From: Caulobacter sp. 17J65-9
Lineage (GTDB): Bacteria > Pseudomonadota > Alphaproteobacteria > Caulobacterales > Caulobacteraceae
Reading direction: 5' to 3'
DNA length: 64,000 nucleotides
Assembly (NCBI RefSeq): GCF_010975005.1
Contig: NZ_JAAIVC010000006.1
Coordinates: forward strand, 1 to 64,000
Position 1 is the stretch's first letter. Each line of letters starts with the position of its first letter. Both the position numbers and the translations under genes were made by a program. Below the pieces are notes generated by a model. That model made no database searches, was not told where the DNA came from, and saw only the letters and a list, made by a program, of their open reading frames with translations. This document shows positions 26,290-35,059 of this stretch, in pieces.

Positions 26290-27000
26290 ATGGATCACGC
26301 GCGGACAAATCGGCGGCTGATGCTGGCGGCTCTGGCGGGCCTGGCGCTCGCCGGCTGCGCCACGTCGCGTTCGGCCGCGCGCTTTCCCGACATCGACTTC
26401 GCCACCTGGACCGACGACGAGCCCGGCTATCGGCTCTATCCCGGCGACGAGATCGAGGTCGCGACCCCGACCGCGCCGGAGCTGACCCGCACGGTCAAGG
26501 TCGGGCCGGACGGGCGGGTCGCCCTGCCCCTGATCGGCGACGTGATGGCGGCCGACCGCTCGCTGCCGGACCTGCAGACCGACATCTCCAAGGCCTATTC
26601 CAGCCAGCTGCTGCGCCCAGTCGTCGAGGTCTCGCTGAAGACCGCCGGCCTGAAGGTGTTCGTCGGCGGCGAGGTCACGTCCCCCGGCGCCATCGACATG
26701 CCCGGCGACATCGACGCCCTGCAGGCGGTGATCATGGCCGGCGGCTTCAAGCCGGGCGCCAAGACTTCGGAAGTGGTGCTGATCCGGCGCGGCCCCGGCG
26801 GGCGCGCCATGGCCCGCACCATCGACCTGTCGAAGGCCCTGAAGGACCCCAGCCGCGCCGACCGCGCCGCGCTGCGCCGCTTCGACATCGTCTACGTGCC
26901 GCGGACCGCCGCGGCCGAAGCCGGGGTCTACATGGCCCAGGTCCGCGACATGATGCCCATCGGCTTCAGCTACTCGCTGAACAATCCTTACGGTCGCTAG
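26290..27000 (+). CDS. hfsD: Outer-membrane polysaccharide export lipoprotein, HfsD-like
   Basis: 236 residues. The N-terminus has a lipoprotein signal (LALAGC). The Wza-type domains follow: a polysaccharide export (PES) domain from about residue 50 (YRLYPGDEIEVATPTAPELTRTVKVGPDGRVALPLIGDV) and a SLBB-type domain (LKVFVGGEVTSPGAIDMPGDIDALQAVIMAGGF). It forms the outer-membrane channel for holdfast export with HfsA/HfsB. It lies 10.7 kb from hfsA and on the other strand, right after cueR. Another export system using it cannot be excluded, but no second polysaccharide cluster is visible. Confidence 0.8.
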   Translation: MDHARTNRRLMLAALAGLALAGCATSRSAARFPDIDFATWTDDEPGYRLYPGDEIEVATPTAPELTRTVKVGPDGRVALPLIGDVMAADRSLPDLQTDISKAYSSQLLRPVVEVSLKTAGLKVFVGGEVTSPGAIDMPGDIDALQAVIMAGGFKPGAKTSEVVLIRRGPGGRAMARTIDLSKALKDPSRADRAALRRFDIVYVPRTAAAEAGVYMAQVRDMMPIGFSYSLNNPYGR

Positions 27001-27045
27001 CGCATTTTCCGCCGAAGTGGCCGCCGGTTCGGCGCAGAAAATGCG
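27001..27045. repeat. Long imperfect inverted repeat after hfsD
   Basis: CGCATTTTC and GCCGAA pair with TTCGGC and GAAAATGCG, separated by small bulges and an 11-base loop. It begins at the first base after the hfsD stop. It could end transcription of hfsD, but no T-run follows. Confidence 0.6.
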
Positions 27046-27062
27046 CTCAGTCAGGATTCCGA

Positions 27063-27091
27063 CCTGATCCGATCCGAGGGATCGGATCAGG
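27063..27091. terminator. Perfect 13-bp hairpin after hfsD
   Basis: CCTGATCCGATCC pairs perfectly with GGATCGGATCAGG around a GAG loop. No T-tract follows on either strand, so it may be a strong RNA hairpin or a protein-binding dyad rather than a classical terminator. Confidence 0.5.
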
Positions 27092-27239
27092 CGGGACGCA
27101 TTAGACACACTTCGCCGAACAAGCTTGGCATTACGCCTTTGTAACGCGACTCACCCCATAGGCGACGGCACAGCTTCGCGGTGCGCGACGAAGCCTCCGG
27201 CGTGGGTATCGGGAGGACGGCGCACCAGGGGGAATCTCC

Positions 27240-29366
27240 ATGACGCGCTCCGTCCGCACGCGCCGCAACGGCGCCTGGCTCGCCGCCGTGGCCGCCGCCG
27301 GCAGCCTGCTCGCCGGCGCCGCCCTGGCCCAGGAACCCGGCACGGACGGCCGCACCGTCTATCCCGCCGAATGGTTCGCGAAGTTCGCCCCGTCGAACGC
27401 CTGGGACATGGCCTCCCAAGTGCCGGGCGTGACGGTCGAGGACGGCGAGGACGTGCGTGGCTTCGCCGGCGCGGCCGGCAACGTGGTCATCAACGGCGCC
27501 CGTCCCAGCGCCAAGGCCGAGAGCCTGCAGTCGATCCTCAGCCGCATCCCGTCGGCCCAGGTCGTCCGCGTCGAGGTGGTGCCCGGCCAGCTGATCGGCG
27601 GCGAGTACCGCGCCCGCGCCCAGGTCATCAACGTGGTCCTGACCGAGGAGGCCAGCGGCTGGTCCGGCGCGGTCGATGCGACGGTGCGCATGCCCTACAC
27701 CAACCAGGCGTCGCTCTCGGGCGGCGCGTCGGCCCTGTACCGCAAGGGCGCGACTTCGCTGAACCTGGCGGTCAGCCACTACAGCGACAACTCGCCCGAC
27801 CAGGGCTACGACCTTTGGGTCGACCGTCCGTCCGGCGACCTGATCGAGCGCCGCGACAAGATCAACCGCTACACCACCCGCGAAGACACGCTGAGCGCCA
27901 GCTGGGCCTGGGAGCCGACCGACGGGCGCGCCGCGCACCTGAACGGCCGGGCCTGGAGCTGGGAGAACCCGCTGCGCCACAAGTCCGAGGTCAGCAACGA
28001 CAGCGGCCCGCTGCGCTACGACACCATCGCCCAGAACCCGGAACGCCAGGGCTATGAGCTGGGCGGCGACTTCAGCCGGCCGTTCGGCGGGGGCACGGCG
28101 AAGCTGGTCGGCCTGATGCGCCGCGTGGGCTACCAGACCGAGGAAACCCAGCTGAACCACACGCCGGCGGGCGTCCTGACCGGCGGCGTCACGCAGAGCG
28201 TCGACAACACCTACGGCGAAAGCATCGTGCGCGGGACCTGGTCGCGCGAGAACCTGTGGGGCTGGTCGATCGAGACCGGCGCCGAGGCCGCGCTGAACAC
28301 GCTGGACGCCGACATCGGCCTGGCCCTGGTCGACGACCTTGGCGTGCGCACCCCGATCCAGCTGCCGGGCTCGCAGGCCACGGTCGAGGAAGTCCGCGGC
28401 GAGGCCTTCGTCAGCGGCGGGCGCAAGCTGACCCCGACGCTGAGCTTCGACTGGGGCGTGGCGGTCGAGACCTCGACCATCTCGTCGGACGCTTCGACCC
28501 TCACGCCGGGTCTGACCGTCTCGTCCGAGCGGACTCTGACCTTCGTGAAGCCGCGCGCTTCGCTGGAGTGGCGTCCGGACACCAACTGGCGCGCGCGCGT
28601 GGCGGTCGGGCGCACCGCGGCCCAGCTGAACTTCGACGACTTCGTCTCCAATGTGGAGCTGGCCAACGGCCGTTCGAACGGCGGCAACGTGGCGCTGGAG
28701 CCCGAGCGCACCTGGCGGCTGACCGGCGAGATCGAGCGCAAGGTGCTGGGGGACGGCACGCTGCGCCTGGGCCTGAACAGCGACTGGGTCGAGATGGTCC
28801 AGGATCGCGTGCCGATCGAGATCTTCGACGAGCACGGCGTGCTGGTCGACGTGGTCGACGGTCCGGGCAACCTGGGCGACGGGCGCCGCATCTGGCTGGA
28901 GGCCGTGGCCGGCCTGCCGCTGGACCGCTTCGGCGTCACCGGCGGGCGGTTCAACGCACGCTGGACCCTGCAGGACAGCTCGGTCACCGACCCCTACACC
29001 CACTCCGACCGCGAGTTCACCGGCGAAGAGCCGTGGGGCTTCTCGGCCGACTTCCGCCAGGACCTGCGCGCCCACAACCTGGCCTGGGGCGTGGTCTACG
29101 ACGCCGAAGGCGGCAGCCCGCAGTACCGGATCAACGAGATCGACGTCTGGAATCCGGAGAACTACTGGTTCCGCGTGTTCGTCGAGGCGCGTCCGAACGC
29201 CCAGACCACCATCACGCTCAGCGCCAACAACGTGTTCAACCGGCCGGTCATCCGTGACCGCACCTTCTTCGACGGCACGCGCGAGTTCGACATCAACGGT
29301 CACGAGCTGCGCTGGCGCAAGCAGGGCACGGTCTGGCAGATCCAGATGAAACGGACCTTCGGCTAA
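27240..29366 (+). CDS. TonB-dependent receptor, tandem copy 1
   Basis: 708 residues, outer membrane. Signal peptide about 1-31 (LAAVAAAGSLLAGAALAQ), then a plug domain with NAWDMASQVPGVTVEDGEDVRGFAGAAGNVVINGARPS and IPSAQVVRVEVVPG, then a beta-barrel ending in QMKRTFG. It lacks the long CarboxypepD or secretin/TonB N-terminal extension of signalling receptors. The substrate is unknown; no adjacent transport gene indicates it. It is followed by a hairpin and then by a second receptor of the same length and closely similar sequence. Confidence 0.85.
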   Translation: MTRSVRTRRNGAWLAAVAAAGSLLAGAALAQEPGTDGRTVYPAEWFAKFAPSNAWDMASQVPGVTVEDGEDVRGFAGAAGNVVINGARPSAKAESLQSILSRIPSAQVVRVEVVPGQLIGGEYRARAQVINVVLTEEASGWSGAVDATVRMPYTNQASLSGGASALYRKGATSLNLAVSHYSDNSPDQGYDLWVDRPSGDLIERRDKINRYTTREDTLSASWAWEPTDGRAAHLNGRAWSWENPLRHKSEVSNDSGPLRYDTIAQNPERQGYELGGDFSRPFGGGTAKLVGLMRRVGYQTEETQLNHTPAGVLTGGVTQSVDNTYGESIVRGTWSRENLWGWSIETGAEAALNTLDADIGLALVDDLGVRTPIQLPGSQATVEEVRGEAFVSGGRKLTPTLSFDWGVAVETSTISSDASTLTPGLTVSSERTLTFVKPRASLEWRPDTNWRARVAVGRTAAQLNFDDFVSNVELANGRSNGGNVALEPERTWRLTGEIERKVLGDGTLRLGLNSDWVEMVQDRVPIEIFDEHGVLVDVVDGPGNLGDGRRIWLEAVAGLPLDRFGVTGGRFNARWTLQDSSVTDPYTHSDREFTGEEPWGFSADFRQDLRAHNLAWGVVYDAEGGSPQYRINEIDVWNPENYWFRVFVEARPNAQTTITLSANNVFNRPVIRDRTFFDGTREFDINGHELRWRKQGTVWQIQMKRTFG

Positions 29367-29399
29367 GGCCCGCGCCCGACCCGACTTCGTCGCTGAAAG

Positions 29400-29424
29400 G
29401 CGGGGGTTTGTCGCAAACCCCCGC
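29400..29424 (+). terminator. Hairpin between the two receptor genes
   Basis: GCGGGGGTTTG pairs with CAAACCCCCGC around a TCG loop, followed by GGCTTTC. Strong stem but only a short T-run. Suggests that the second receptor has its own promoter. Confidence 0.7.
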
Positions 29425-29515
29425 GGCTTTCCCGGCCCCCACGGCAAAGCTTCCGCGTGCGCGAAAACCCCCGACGCGTGATGATCGGCGGGACGGCGCA
29501 GTCCGGGGGATACCG

Positions 29516-31642
29516 ATGCGCCTTTACGATCGTTCTCGCCGCCGTCGCGGCCGCCTGCTCGCCTTCACCGCCGCCGCCGCCCTGGTCGCCGGGGCCGCCC
29601 AGGCCCAGGAGCAGGCCGCCGACGGCCGCACCGTCTACGCGTCCGCCTGGTTCGCGCAGTTCGCTCCATCCAACGCCTGGGACATGGCCTCGCGCGTGCC
29701 GGGCGTGAACGTCCAGGACGGCGAGGACGTGCGCGGCTTCGCCGGCGCGGCCGGCAACGTGGTCATCAACGGCGAGCGCCCAAGCGCCAAGGCCGAAAGC
29801 CTGCAGTCGATCCTCAGCCGCATTCCCGCCGCCCAGGTCGTGCGCGTCGAGCTCGTGCCTGGCCAGGTGATCGGCGGCGAGTACCGCTCGCGCGCCCAGG
29901 TCATCAACGTGGTGCTGAGCGACAGCGCCGACGGCTGGTCCGGCGCGGCCGAGGCCACCGTGCGCATGCCCTTCACCCGCCAGACCGCCCTGTCGGGCGG
30001 GGTTTCGGCCCTGTACCGCAAGGGCGCGACCTCGCTGAACCTGGCCGTCGAGCACTACCGCGAGAACCAGCCCGACGAAGGCTTTGATCTGCTCACCGCG
30101 CGTCCGTCGGGCGCGCTGATCGAACGGCGCGACAAGGTCAACCGCTACAAGCCGCAACAAGACACCCTCAGCGCCAGCTGGGCGTGGGAACCGTCGGACG
30201 GCCGCGCCGCCCACCTGAACGGCCGCGCCTGGAGTTGGGCGAACCCATTGAGACAAACCTCCCGCGTCAGCGACGCCGGCGGCCCGATCCGGTTCGACAG
30301 CATCGACCAGGTCCCCGAACGCCGTGGTTTCGAGGGGGGCGGCGACTTCAGCCGCCCCCTGGCCGGCGGCACGGCCAAGCTGGTCACCTTGGCCCGACGT
30401 GAACGCTACCAGACCGACGAAGCGCAGCTGAACCACACGCCCGCCGGCGTGCTGACCGGCGGCTTCGCCCAGTCCGTCGACAACCTGTACGGCGAGACCA
30501 TCGGCCGGGGGACCTGGTCGCGCGACAACCTCTGGGGCTGGTCGTTCGAGACCGGCGCCGAGGTGGCGCTGAACACGCTGGACGCCGACATCCGCATCGC
30601 CTCGGTCGACGCCTCGGGCCACCACACCCCGATCCCCTTCCCCGGCTCGCAGGTGCTGGTCGAGGAGATCCGCGGCGAGGCCTTCGTCAGCGGCGGGCGC
30701 AAGCTGACCCCGACCCTGACCTTCGACTGGGGCGCCGCGATCGAGACCTCGACCATTTCGGTGGAGGCGGCCGACTACGAGCGCACCCTCACCTTCATCA
30801 AGCCGCGCGCCTCGCTGGAATGGCGCCCCGACGCGCAATGGCGGATGCGCCTGGCGGTCGGCCGGACGGCGGCGCAGCTGAACTTCGACGACTTCGTCTC
30901 GAACGTGGAGCTCGCCACCGAGCGCGCCAACGGCGGCAACGTCACCCTGGAGCCGGAGCGCACCTGGCGGCTCACCGGCGAGATCGAGCGCAAGGTGCTG
31001 GGCGACGGCGCGGTGCGCCTGGCGCTGAACAGTGACTGGGTCGAGATGGTCCAGGACCGCGTGCCCGTCGAGGTGCTGGGCCCCGACGGCCCTGACCCGG
31101 ACTCAGATCCGGACGTGATCGACGTGGTCGACGCGCCGGGCAATCTGGGCGACGGCCGGCGGCTGTGGCTGGAGGCGGCGGTCGGCCTGCCGCTGGACAG
31201 GTTCGGCGTCGCCGGCGGCCGCTTCAACGCTCGCTGGACCCTGCAGGACAGCCGCGTGCGCGATCCCTACACGCACAAGGACCGGGACTTCACCTTCGAG
31301 GAGCTGTGGGGCTTTTCGGCCGACTTCCGCCAGGACCTGCGGGCGCGCAATCTGGCCTGGGGGATCGTCTACGACGCCGAAGGCGCCCTGCCGCAGTACC
31401 GGCTGAACGAGTTCGACGTCTACAACCCGGAGAACACCTGGTTCCGGGTGTTCGTCGAGGCGCGCCCCAACGCGCAGACCACCATCACGCTCAGCGCCAA
31501 CAACGTGCTGGACCGGGCGCTGGAGCGGGATCGGGATTTCTACTTCCCCAACCGCACCACGCCGGATCCGATCGCGCACGAATACCGCTGGCGCACCCAG
31601 GGCGTGACCTGGGCCCTGCAGCTGAAGCGGACGTTCGGGTAG
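29516..31642 (+). CDS. TonB-dependent receptor, tandem copy 2
   Basis: 708 residues, the same length as the upstream copy. Signal peptide (LLAFTAAAALVAGAAQAQ), plug with NAWDMASRVPGVNVQDGEDVRGFAGAAGNVVINGERPS, and a barrel ending in QLKRTFG. The copies are nearly colinear. Differences concentrate in extracellular-loop-like parts, e.g. an acidic GPDGPDPDSDPD stretch near residue 525 and the C-terminal DFYFPNRTTPDP loop. The ATG adjoining the signal peptide was chosen over a longer frame. A recent tandem duplication followed by loop divergence fits the data. Confidence 0.85.
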   Translation: MRLYDRSRRRRGRLLAFTAAAALVAGAAQAQEQAADGRTVYASAWFAQFAPSNAWDMASRVPGVNVQDGEDVRGFAGAAGNVVINGERPSAKAESLQSILSRIPAAQVVRVELVPGQVIGGEYRSRAQVINVVLSDSADGWSGAAEATVRMPFTRQTALSGGVSALYRKGATSLNLAVEHYRENQPDEGFDLLTARPSGALIERRDKVNRYKPQQDTLSASWAWEPSDGRAAHLNGRAWSWANPLRQTSRVSDAGGPIRFDSIDQVPERRGFEGGGDFSRPLAGGTAKLVTLARRERYQTDEAQLNHTPAGVLTGGFAQSVDNLYGETIGRGTWSRDNLWGWSFETGAEVALNTLDADIRIASVDASGHHTPIPFPGSQVLVEEIRGEAFVSGGRKLTPTLTFDWGAAIETSTISVEAADYERTLTFIKPRASLEWRPDAQWRMRLAVGRTAAQLNFDDFVSNVELATERANGGNVTLEPERTWRLTGEIERKVLGDGAVRLALNSDWVEMVQDRVPVEVLGPDGPDPDSDPDVIDVVDAPGNLGDGRRLWLEAAVGLPLDRFGVAGGRFNARWTLQDSRVRDPYTHKDRDFTFEELWGFSADFRQDLRARNLAWGIVYDAEGALPQYRLNEFDVYNPENTWFRVFVEARPNAQTTITLSANNVLDRALERDRDFYFPNRTTPDPIAHEYRWRTQGVTWALQLKRTFG

Positions 31643-31645
31643 CGC

Positions 31646-32026
31646 TTAGAGATACGGCGCGAGGGTCAGCGCACCCAGGGCGATCGCCCCGACCGCACAG
31701 ATCAGCACCGCGCCGGCGGCCACGTCCTTGGAGCGCTGCACCAGGACGTGGAAGTCCGGCGAGACCACGTCGCACAGGTGTTCGAAGGCGGTGTTCATCG
31801 CCTCGGCCACCCAGACCAGGACGATGGCCACGATCAGCCAGCGCCAGTCCTCGGCCCGGACCTTCAGCCCGATCCCGGCGGCCACGACCGCCGCGGTCGC
31901 GGCCAGATGGATCCAGGCGTTGTGCTGGGTGCGTAGCATGAAGCCGATGCCGGTGAAGGCGTAGCGGAAGCTCTTCAGCCGGGCGGCGATGGTGAAGCGG
32001 GCGGGCGTCATGGCGTCGAGGGTCAT
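31646..32026 (-). CDS. dgkA: DgkA-family diacylglycerol/undecaprenol kinase
   Basis: 126 residues, three membrane helices. The family signature is visible as VWVAEAMNTAFEHLCDVVSPDFHVLVQRSKDVAAGAVLI, with Glu and Asn of the active site in AEAMNTAFE and Asp in KDVAAGA. An N-terminal amphipathic helix (RLKSFRYAFTGI) and NAWIHL precede it. It phosphorylates diacylglycerol or undecaprenol at the inner membrane. It is convergent with the second receptor, the stops being only 3 bases apart. An ATG five codons later is an alternative start. Confidence 0.9.
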   Translation of the reverse strand: MTLDAMTPARFTIAARLKSFRYAFTGIGFMLRTQHNAWIHLAATAAVVAAGIGLKVRAEDWRWLIVAIVLVWVAEAMNTAFEHLCDVVSPDFHVLVQRSKDVAAGAVLICAVGAIALGALTLAPYL

Positions 32027-32322
32027 GGTGAGGCGAAGCCGGCGAAAACGCCAAGCTAGGCCATTGCGCGCCCTCGCGTCAGCCCGCCGCTCGCCTGTCG
32101 GGCGACACGGGCTTGCACAACCCTGACGGTTCGGCGAACGTCAGAACCGTAGAGGTCGACTGCGCCGATTCCGGGGGGAAGCGCGCCGGTCGACCTCGCG
32201 ATCCGGGGGGATCGTCACAAGCCAGACCGCAATCGCGGCGCGCCTGCGCCGCGGCGGCGCATGCGCGTCGGACTCCCTCACGTTTTCGGCGGCTGCGGCC
32301 GCCCATCGAAGGAGGGAGTTCA

Positions 32323-32685
32323 GTGCTGATTATCTGGTCCGGCAAGGGCATCCTGGTGCCGCTGTTCGTGGTGGTCGCGTTCTTCCTGTGCATGTTCATC
32401 GTCACCCCGCTGCACCTGGCGGGCGGGCTCGAGTCGGCCGCGGCCGTCAGCCTGGCCGGCGTGGTCGCCGGGGCGGCGCTGTTCTTCACCACCCGCGCCA
32501 TCGAATCCAAGGAAGGCCGCGTCTACATCGACGCGGCGACCAACCAGCGCTTCGAAGTGAAGCCGAACGCCGGCTCGTTCTTCTTCATCCCGACCCGCTA
32601 CTGGTCCTACATCGTCGCCGTGCTGGGGATCGGCATCGCGATCGCGGCCGTGATCAACCCGTCCGCGACCGCGGCGCAGTTCTGA
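32323..32685 (+). CDS. Small membrane protein of unknown function
   Basis: 120 residues from a GTG start behind a strong GGAGGGAG site. Three hydrophobic segments are visible (GILVPLFVVVAFFLCMFIV, AAAVSLAGVVAGAALFF and IVAVLGIGIAIAAVI), with a middle loop containing KEGRVYIDAATNQRFEVKP-like strands. The aligned spacing of a hydrophobic pair, a beta loop with aromatic FFFIPTRYWSYI and a final helix is common in short envelope proteins of this order. I do not recognise a family. A terminator follows it, so it is probably a single-gene transcript. Confidence 0.75.
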   Translation: MLIIWSGKGILVPLFVVVAFFLCMFIVTPLHLAGGLESAAAVSLAGVVAGAALFFTTRAIESKEGRVYIDAATNQRFEVKPNAGSFFFIPTRYWSYIVAVLGIGIAIAAVINPSATAAQF

Positions 32686-32707
32686 TCTCCCAAGCGGGAT
32701 TGTGACG

Positions 32708-32739
32708 AGCGCGGAGGGCTTTCACCCTCCGCGCTTTTT
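32708..32739 (+). terminator. Rho-independent terminator
   Basis: AGCGCGGAGGG pairs with CCCTCCGCGCT around a 6-base loop and is followed by TTTTT. A classical intrinsic terminator for the preceding small membrane-protein gene. Confidence 0.9.
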
Positions 32740-32798
32740 CATGTCCGACGCGGTGCGAAACCGCCCGGTCGCCGGCGCGGGCGTGTTAGACTGCGGGG

Positions 32799-32981
32799 AT
32801 GTCCGATCCCGTCGACACCGCCCCCAAGCCGGCCGCCGCGGCCGAAGCCCTCGCCGCCGCCCTCGCCCGCAAGAAGGCCGCCCAGGCCGGCCTAGCCAAC
32901 GGCCCCGGCGGCCGTCGTCAGGCCGAGCGCGTCGCCGCCGCCCACGCGGCCTCGAAGTCCAAGCCGAAGCTGCGCAAGTGA
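32799..32981 (+). CDS. Small basic Ala/Lys-rich protein
   Basis: 60 residues, cytoplasmic, helical and basic: an Ala-rich helix (AEALAAALARKKAAQAGLANG), then GPGGRRQAERVAAAHAASKSKPKLRK. Its stop overlaps the next GTG by 4 bases, coupling it to the Gre-family factor. Proteins of this type (AARKKAAQAGLANGPGG) recur in alphaproteobacteria, but no function is known to me. A nucleic-acid-binding role would fit the charge and is only a guess. Confidence 0.72.
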   Translation: MSDPVDTAPKPAAAAEALAAALARKKAAQAGLANGPGGRRQAERVAAAHAASKSKPKLRK

Positions 32982-33460
32982 GCGTCGCCTTCACCAAGGA
33001 GCAGGATTACGAGGCGACCGCCGCGGACCTGCCCGACCGCCCGATCTCGACCCATCCCAACCTGGTCACGGCCTCCGGCCTGGCCCAGCTGGACGCCGCC
33101 CTGAGCGAAGCGCGGGAAGCCTTCACCGCCGCCAAGGCCAGCGGCGGCGACATCCAGGCCGACCGCACCGCCATGGCCCGCGCCACGCGCGACCTGCGCT
33201 ACTGGAACGCCCGGCGCGCGTCGGCCCAACTGACCGAACCGGAAGGCCCCGCCGACCAGGCCCTGTTCGGGCGCACCGTCACCATCGAACGCGACGACGG
33301 CCGCACCCAGAGCTTCCGCATCGTCGGCGAGGACGAGGCCGACCCGGCCAAGGGCAGCGTCTCTTACATCTCCCCCCTCGCCCAGGCCCTGATGGGCAAG
33401 GCCGTCGGCGACGAGGCCCTGGTCAACGGCGCGGAAGTGGAGATCGTCGCGGTCGCCTGA
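32978..33460 (+). CDS. GreA/GreB-family transcription factor
   Basis: 160 residues: an N-terminal helical part (about 20-80) shorter than a full GreA coiled coil, then the C-terminal FKBP-like domain (LFGRTVTIERDDGRTQSFRIVGEDEADPAKGSVSYISPLAQALMGK, VNGAEVEIVAV). The C-terminal domain is diagnostic. The canonical acidic coiled-coil tip (DxxxE) is not clear, so it may act as a Gre competitor rather than a cleavage factor. The GTG start overlaps the upstream stop by 4 bases. Confidence 0.85.
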   Translation: MSVAFTKEQDYEATAADLPDRPISTHPNLVTASGLAQLDAALSEAREAFTAAKASGGDIQADRTAMARATRDLRYWNARRASAQLTEPEGPADQALFGRTVTIERDDGRTQSFRIVGEDEADPAKGSVSYISPLAQALMGKAVGDEALVNGAEVEIVAVA

Positions 33461-33553
33461 AACGCGGTCACCTGAAGCGCGAGCGCTGTCCCGAGCCGTC
33501 GCCACGGTGTAGCTTGCGCGCCGCGGCGCCTCGCCGCTCGGGGGATCAGTCTC

Positions 33554-34051
33554 ATGCGTTTCTTGGCTTCACTCGTCGTCGCGACCGTCATGCTGGTGGC
33601 CGGCCCGGCCGCCGCCCAGGCCGCCTGGAGCAACTTCAAGAGCGCCGACTACGGCTTTTCGGTCGACCTGCCGGGCGAGCCCGCCGTGACCCATCCCCCG
33701 ATCGAGGGGACGGTGGACACCGCACAGTTCACCGTCGCGGGTGACAGCGAAGCCTTCATGATCATGATCGTCCAGCTCGCGCCGAACGAGACCAGCGTGG
33801 CCGGCGCACTCGACTCCTTCCTGGACGGCGTGGTCGCCGGGGCCGGCGGCCAGCAGACCTCGCGCGAGCCGACCAGCGTCTCGGGCAAGGACGCCCGCAA
33901 GGCGGCGATCGACTTCCCGAACGGCGCGAAGGGCGACGCGGTGGCGACCATTCACGGCGACCGCGCCTACATCGCCATCGGCATGCGCGCCCCGGACGCC
34001 GACGCCGCCGGCGTCGAGCGCATGGTCCGCTCCTTCCGCCTGATCGGCTGA
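33554..34051 (+). CDS. Secreted protein of unknown function
   Basis: 165 residues: signal peptide (FLASLVVATVMLVAGPAAAQA), then a compact beta domain starting WSNFKSADYGFSVDLPGEP and ending MVRSFRLIG. The start and end pattern resembles small periplasmic proteins of the PsbP/YvcK-like type that read YGFSVxxPxxP...SFR. No catalytic residues or metal ligands stand out. A single gene between the Gre factor and a membrane protein, with GGGGATCAG before the ATG. Confidence 0.75.
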   Translation: MRFLASLVVATVMLVAGPAAAQAAWSNFKSADYGFSVDLPGEPAVTHPPIEGTVDTAQFTVAGDSEAFMIMIVQLAPNETSVAGALDSFLDGVVAGAGGQQTSREPTSVSGKDARKAAIDFPNGAKGDAVATIHGDRAYIAIGMRAPDADAAGVERMVRSFRLIG

Positions 34052-34156
34052 TCGCGGCCGATCGGGCGTCGTCGCCCCGTCACGGACCTCCGGTATTCAC
34101 CACGACGCATTTGTGGTTAAGCTTGCCCCGGCTCGGGGGAGCTGGGGAGCGGGACC

Positions 34157-34840
34157 ATGGTCTGGTGGTGGTGGATTTTGCCGGCGCTCGTCGGCCTGAT
34201 CGGCGTGGCGATCCTGCTGGGCGGGTTCGGCGCGATGTTCCGCGGCAAGGCGGGCAAGGGCCTGTTCGGGACCCTGGCCGGCGCGCTGTTCCTGGCGGTC
34301 GCGGCCGCCGCGGCCCTGCTGGGCCTGAACGTGCAAACCTACAACCGGCTGACCTATGAGCGCCCGGTCGCCACGCTGGAGCTGAAGCAGAAGGGCCCGC
34401 GCCTCTACGACGCCGCCCTGTCCCTGCCGGCCCCGGAAGGCCAGGCCTCGGCGGTCACCCGCACCTACGAGATCCACGGCGACGAATGGCGGGTGGAAGC
34501 CCGGGTGCTGAAGTGGAAGGGCTGGGCCAACGTGCTGGGCCTCGACAGCCAGTACCAGCTGGACCGCCTGTCGGGCCGCTACGAAGACACTGAATCCGAA
34601 CTGCACGCCGAGCGCAGCGTCTACGACCTGCGCCCGACCCAGCAGGGCGGCCTGGACGCCTGGACCCTGGCGCGCAAGTACAAGAAGTACGCCCCCATGG
34701 TCGACGCCCTCTACGGCTCGGGCGCCTCCATGCCGATGGCCGACGGCGCCAAGTACGAGGTCTGGATCACCCAGAGCGGCCTGATCGCCCGGCCGGTGAA
34801 CCCGCAGGCCGAACAGGCGTCGACGGGCGGGTGGCACTGA
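34157..34840 (+). CDS. Membrane-anchored periplasmic protein of unknown function
   Basis: 227 residues: two N-terminal membrane helices (WWWWILPALVGLIGVAILLGG and FGTLAGALFLAVAAAAALLGL), then a periplasmic beta domain with LELKQKGPRLYDAALSLP, EIHGDEWRVEARVLKWKGWANVLGL and a C-terminal WITQSGLIARP. GGAG precedes the ATG. Proteins of this pattern are often listed loosely as multidrug-transporter-like in Caulobacterales, but no transporter domain is visible. The C-terminal end lies directly before a repeat element. Confidence 0.72.
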   Translation: MVWWWWILPALVGLIGVAILLGGFGAMFRGKAGKGLFGTLAGALFLAVAAAAALLGLNVQTYNRLTYERPVATLELKQKGPRLYDAALSLPAPEGQASAVTRTYEIHGDEWRVEARVLKWKGWANVLGLDSQYQLDRLSGRYEDTESELHAERSVYDLRPTQQGGLDAWTLARKYKKYAPMVDALYGSGASMPMADGAKYEVWITQSGLIARPVNPQAEQASTGGWH

Positions 34841-34841
34841 C

Positions 34842-35055
34842 CTCCTTCTCCCCCTGAGGGAGAAGGACGGAGCCCGCGCGCCGGCGCGAAGCGCAGGCCT
34901 GCGCGGGAGGATGAGGGGTCGCGCTCCGCTCTCCTGATCCTCCAGCGGCCGCGTTTCCCTTAGGCGCGGCGCGACCCCTCATCCTCCCGCCCTAACCTCC
35001 GCCCTCGCGGGCTCCGGTGGGCGGGGCCCTCCTTCTCCCTCAGGGGGAGAAGGAG
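34842..35055. repeat. Dispersed inverted-repeat element, copy A
   Basis: The ends are perfect 26-bp inverted repeats of the CTCCTTCTCCCCCTGAGGGA type, each also self-complementary. The interior has a second mirrored block (GGATGAGGGGTCGCG and CGCGACCCCTCATCC). No open frame or transposase is inside. It lies between two convergent genes. Three related copies occur later in the window. Confidence 0.85.
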
Positions 35056-35059
35056 CCGA

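Noticed and set aside
27087-30838. Long minus-strand frames opposite both TonB receptors
   Set aside because: Antisense shadows; the plus frames have signal peptides, plugs and barrels.
34842-35055. Calling the inverted-repeat elements insertion sequences
   Set aside because: No transposase frame and no visible target-site duplication; kept as repeats.
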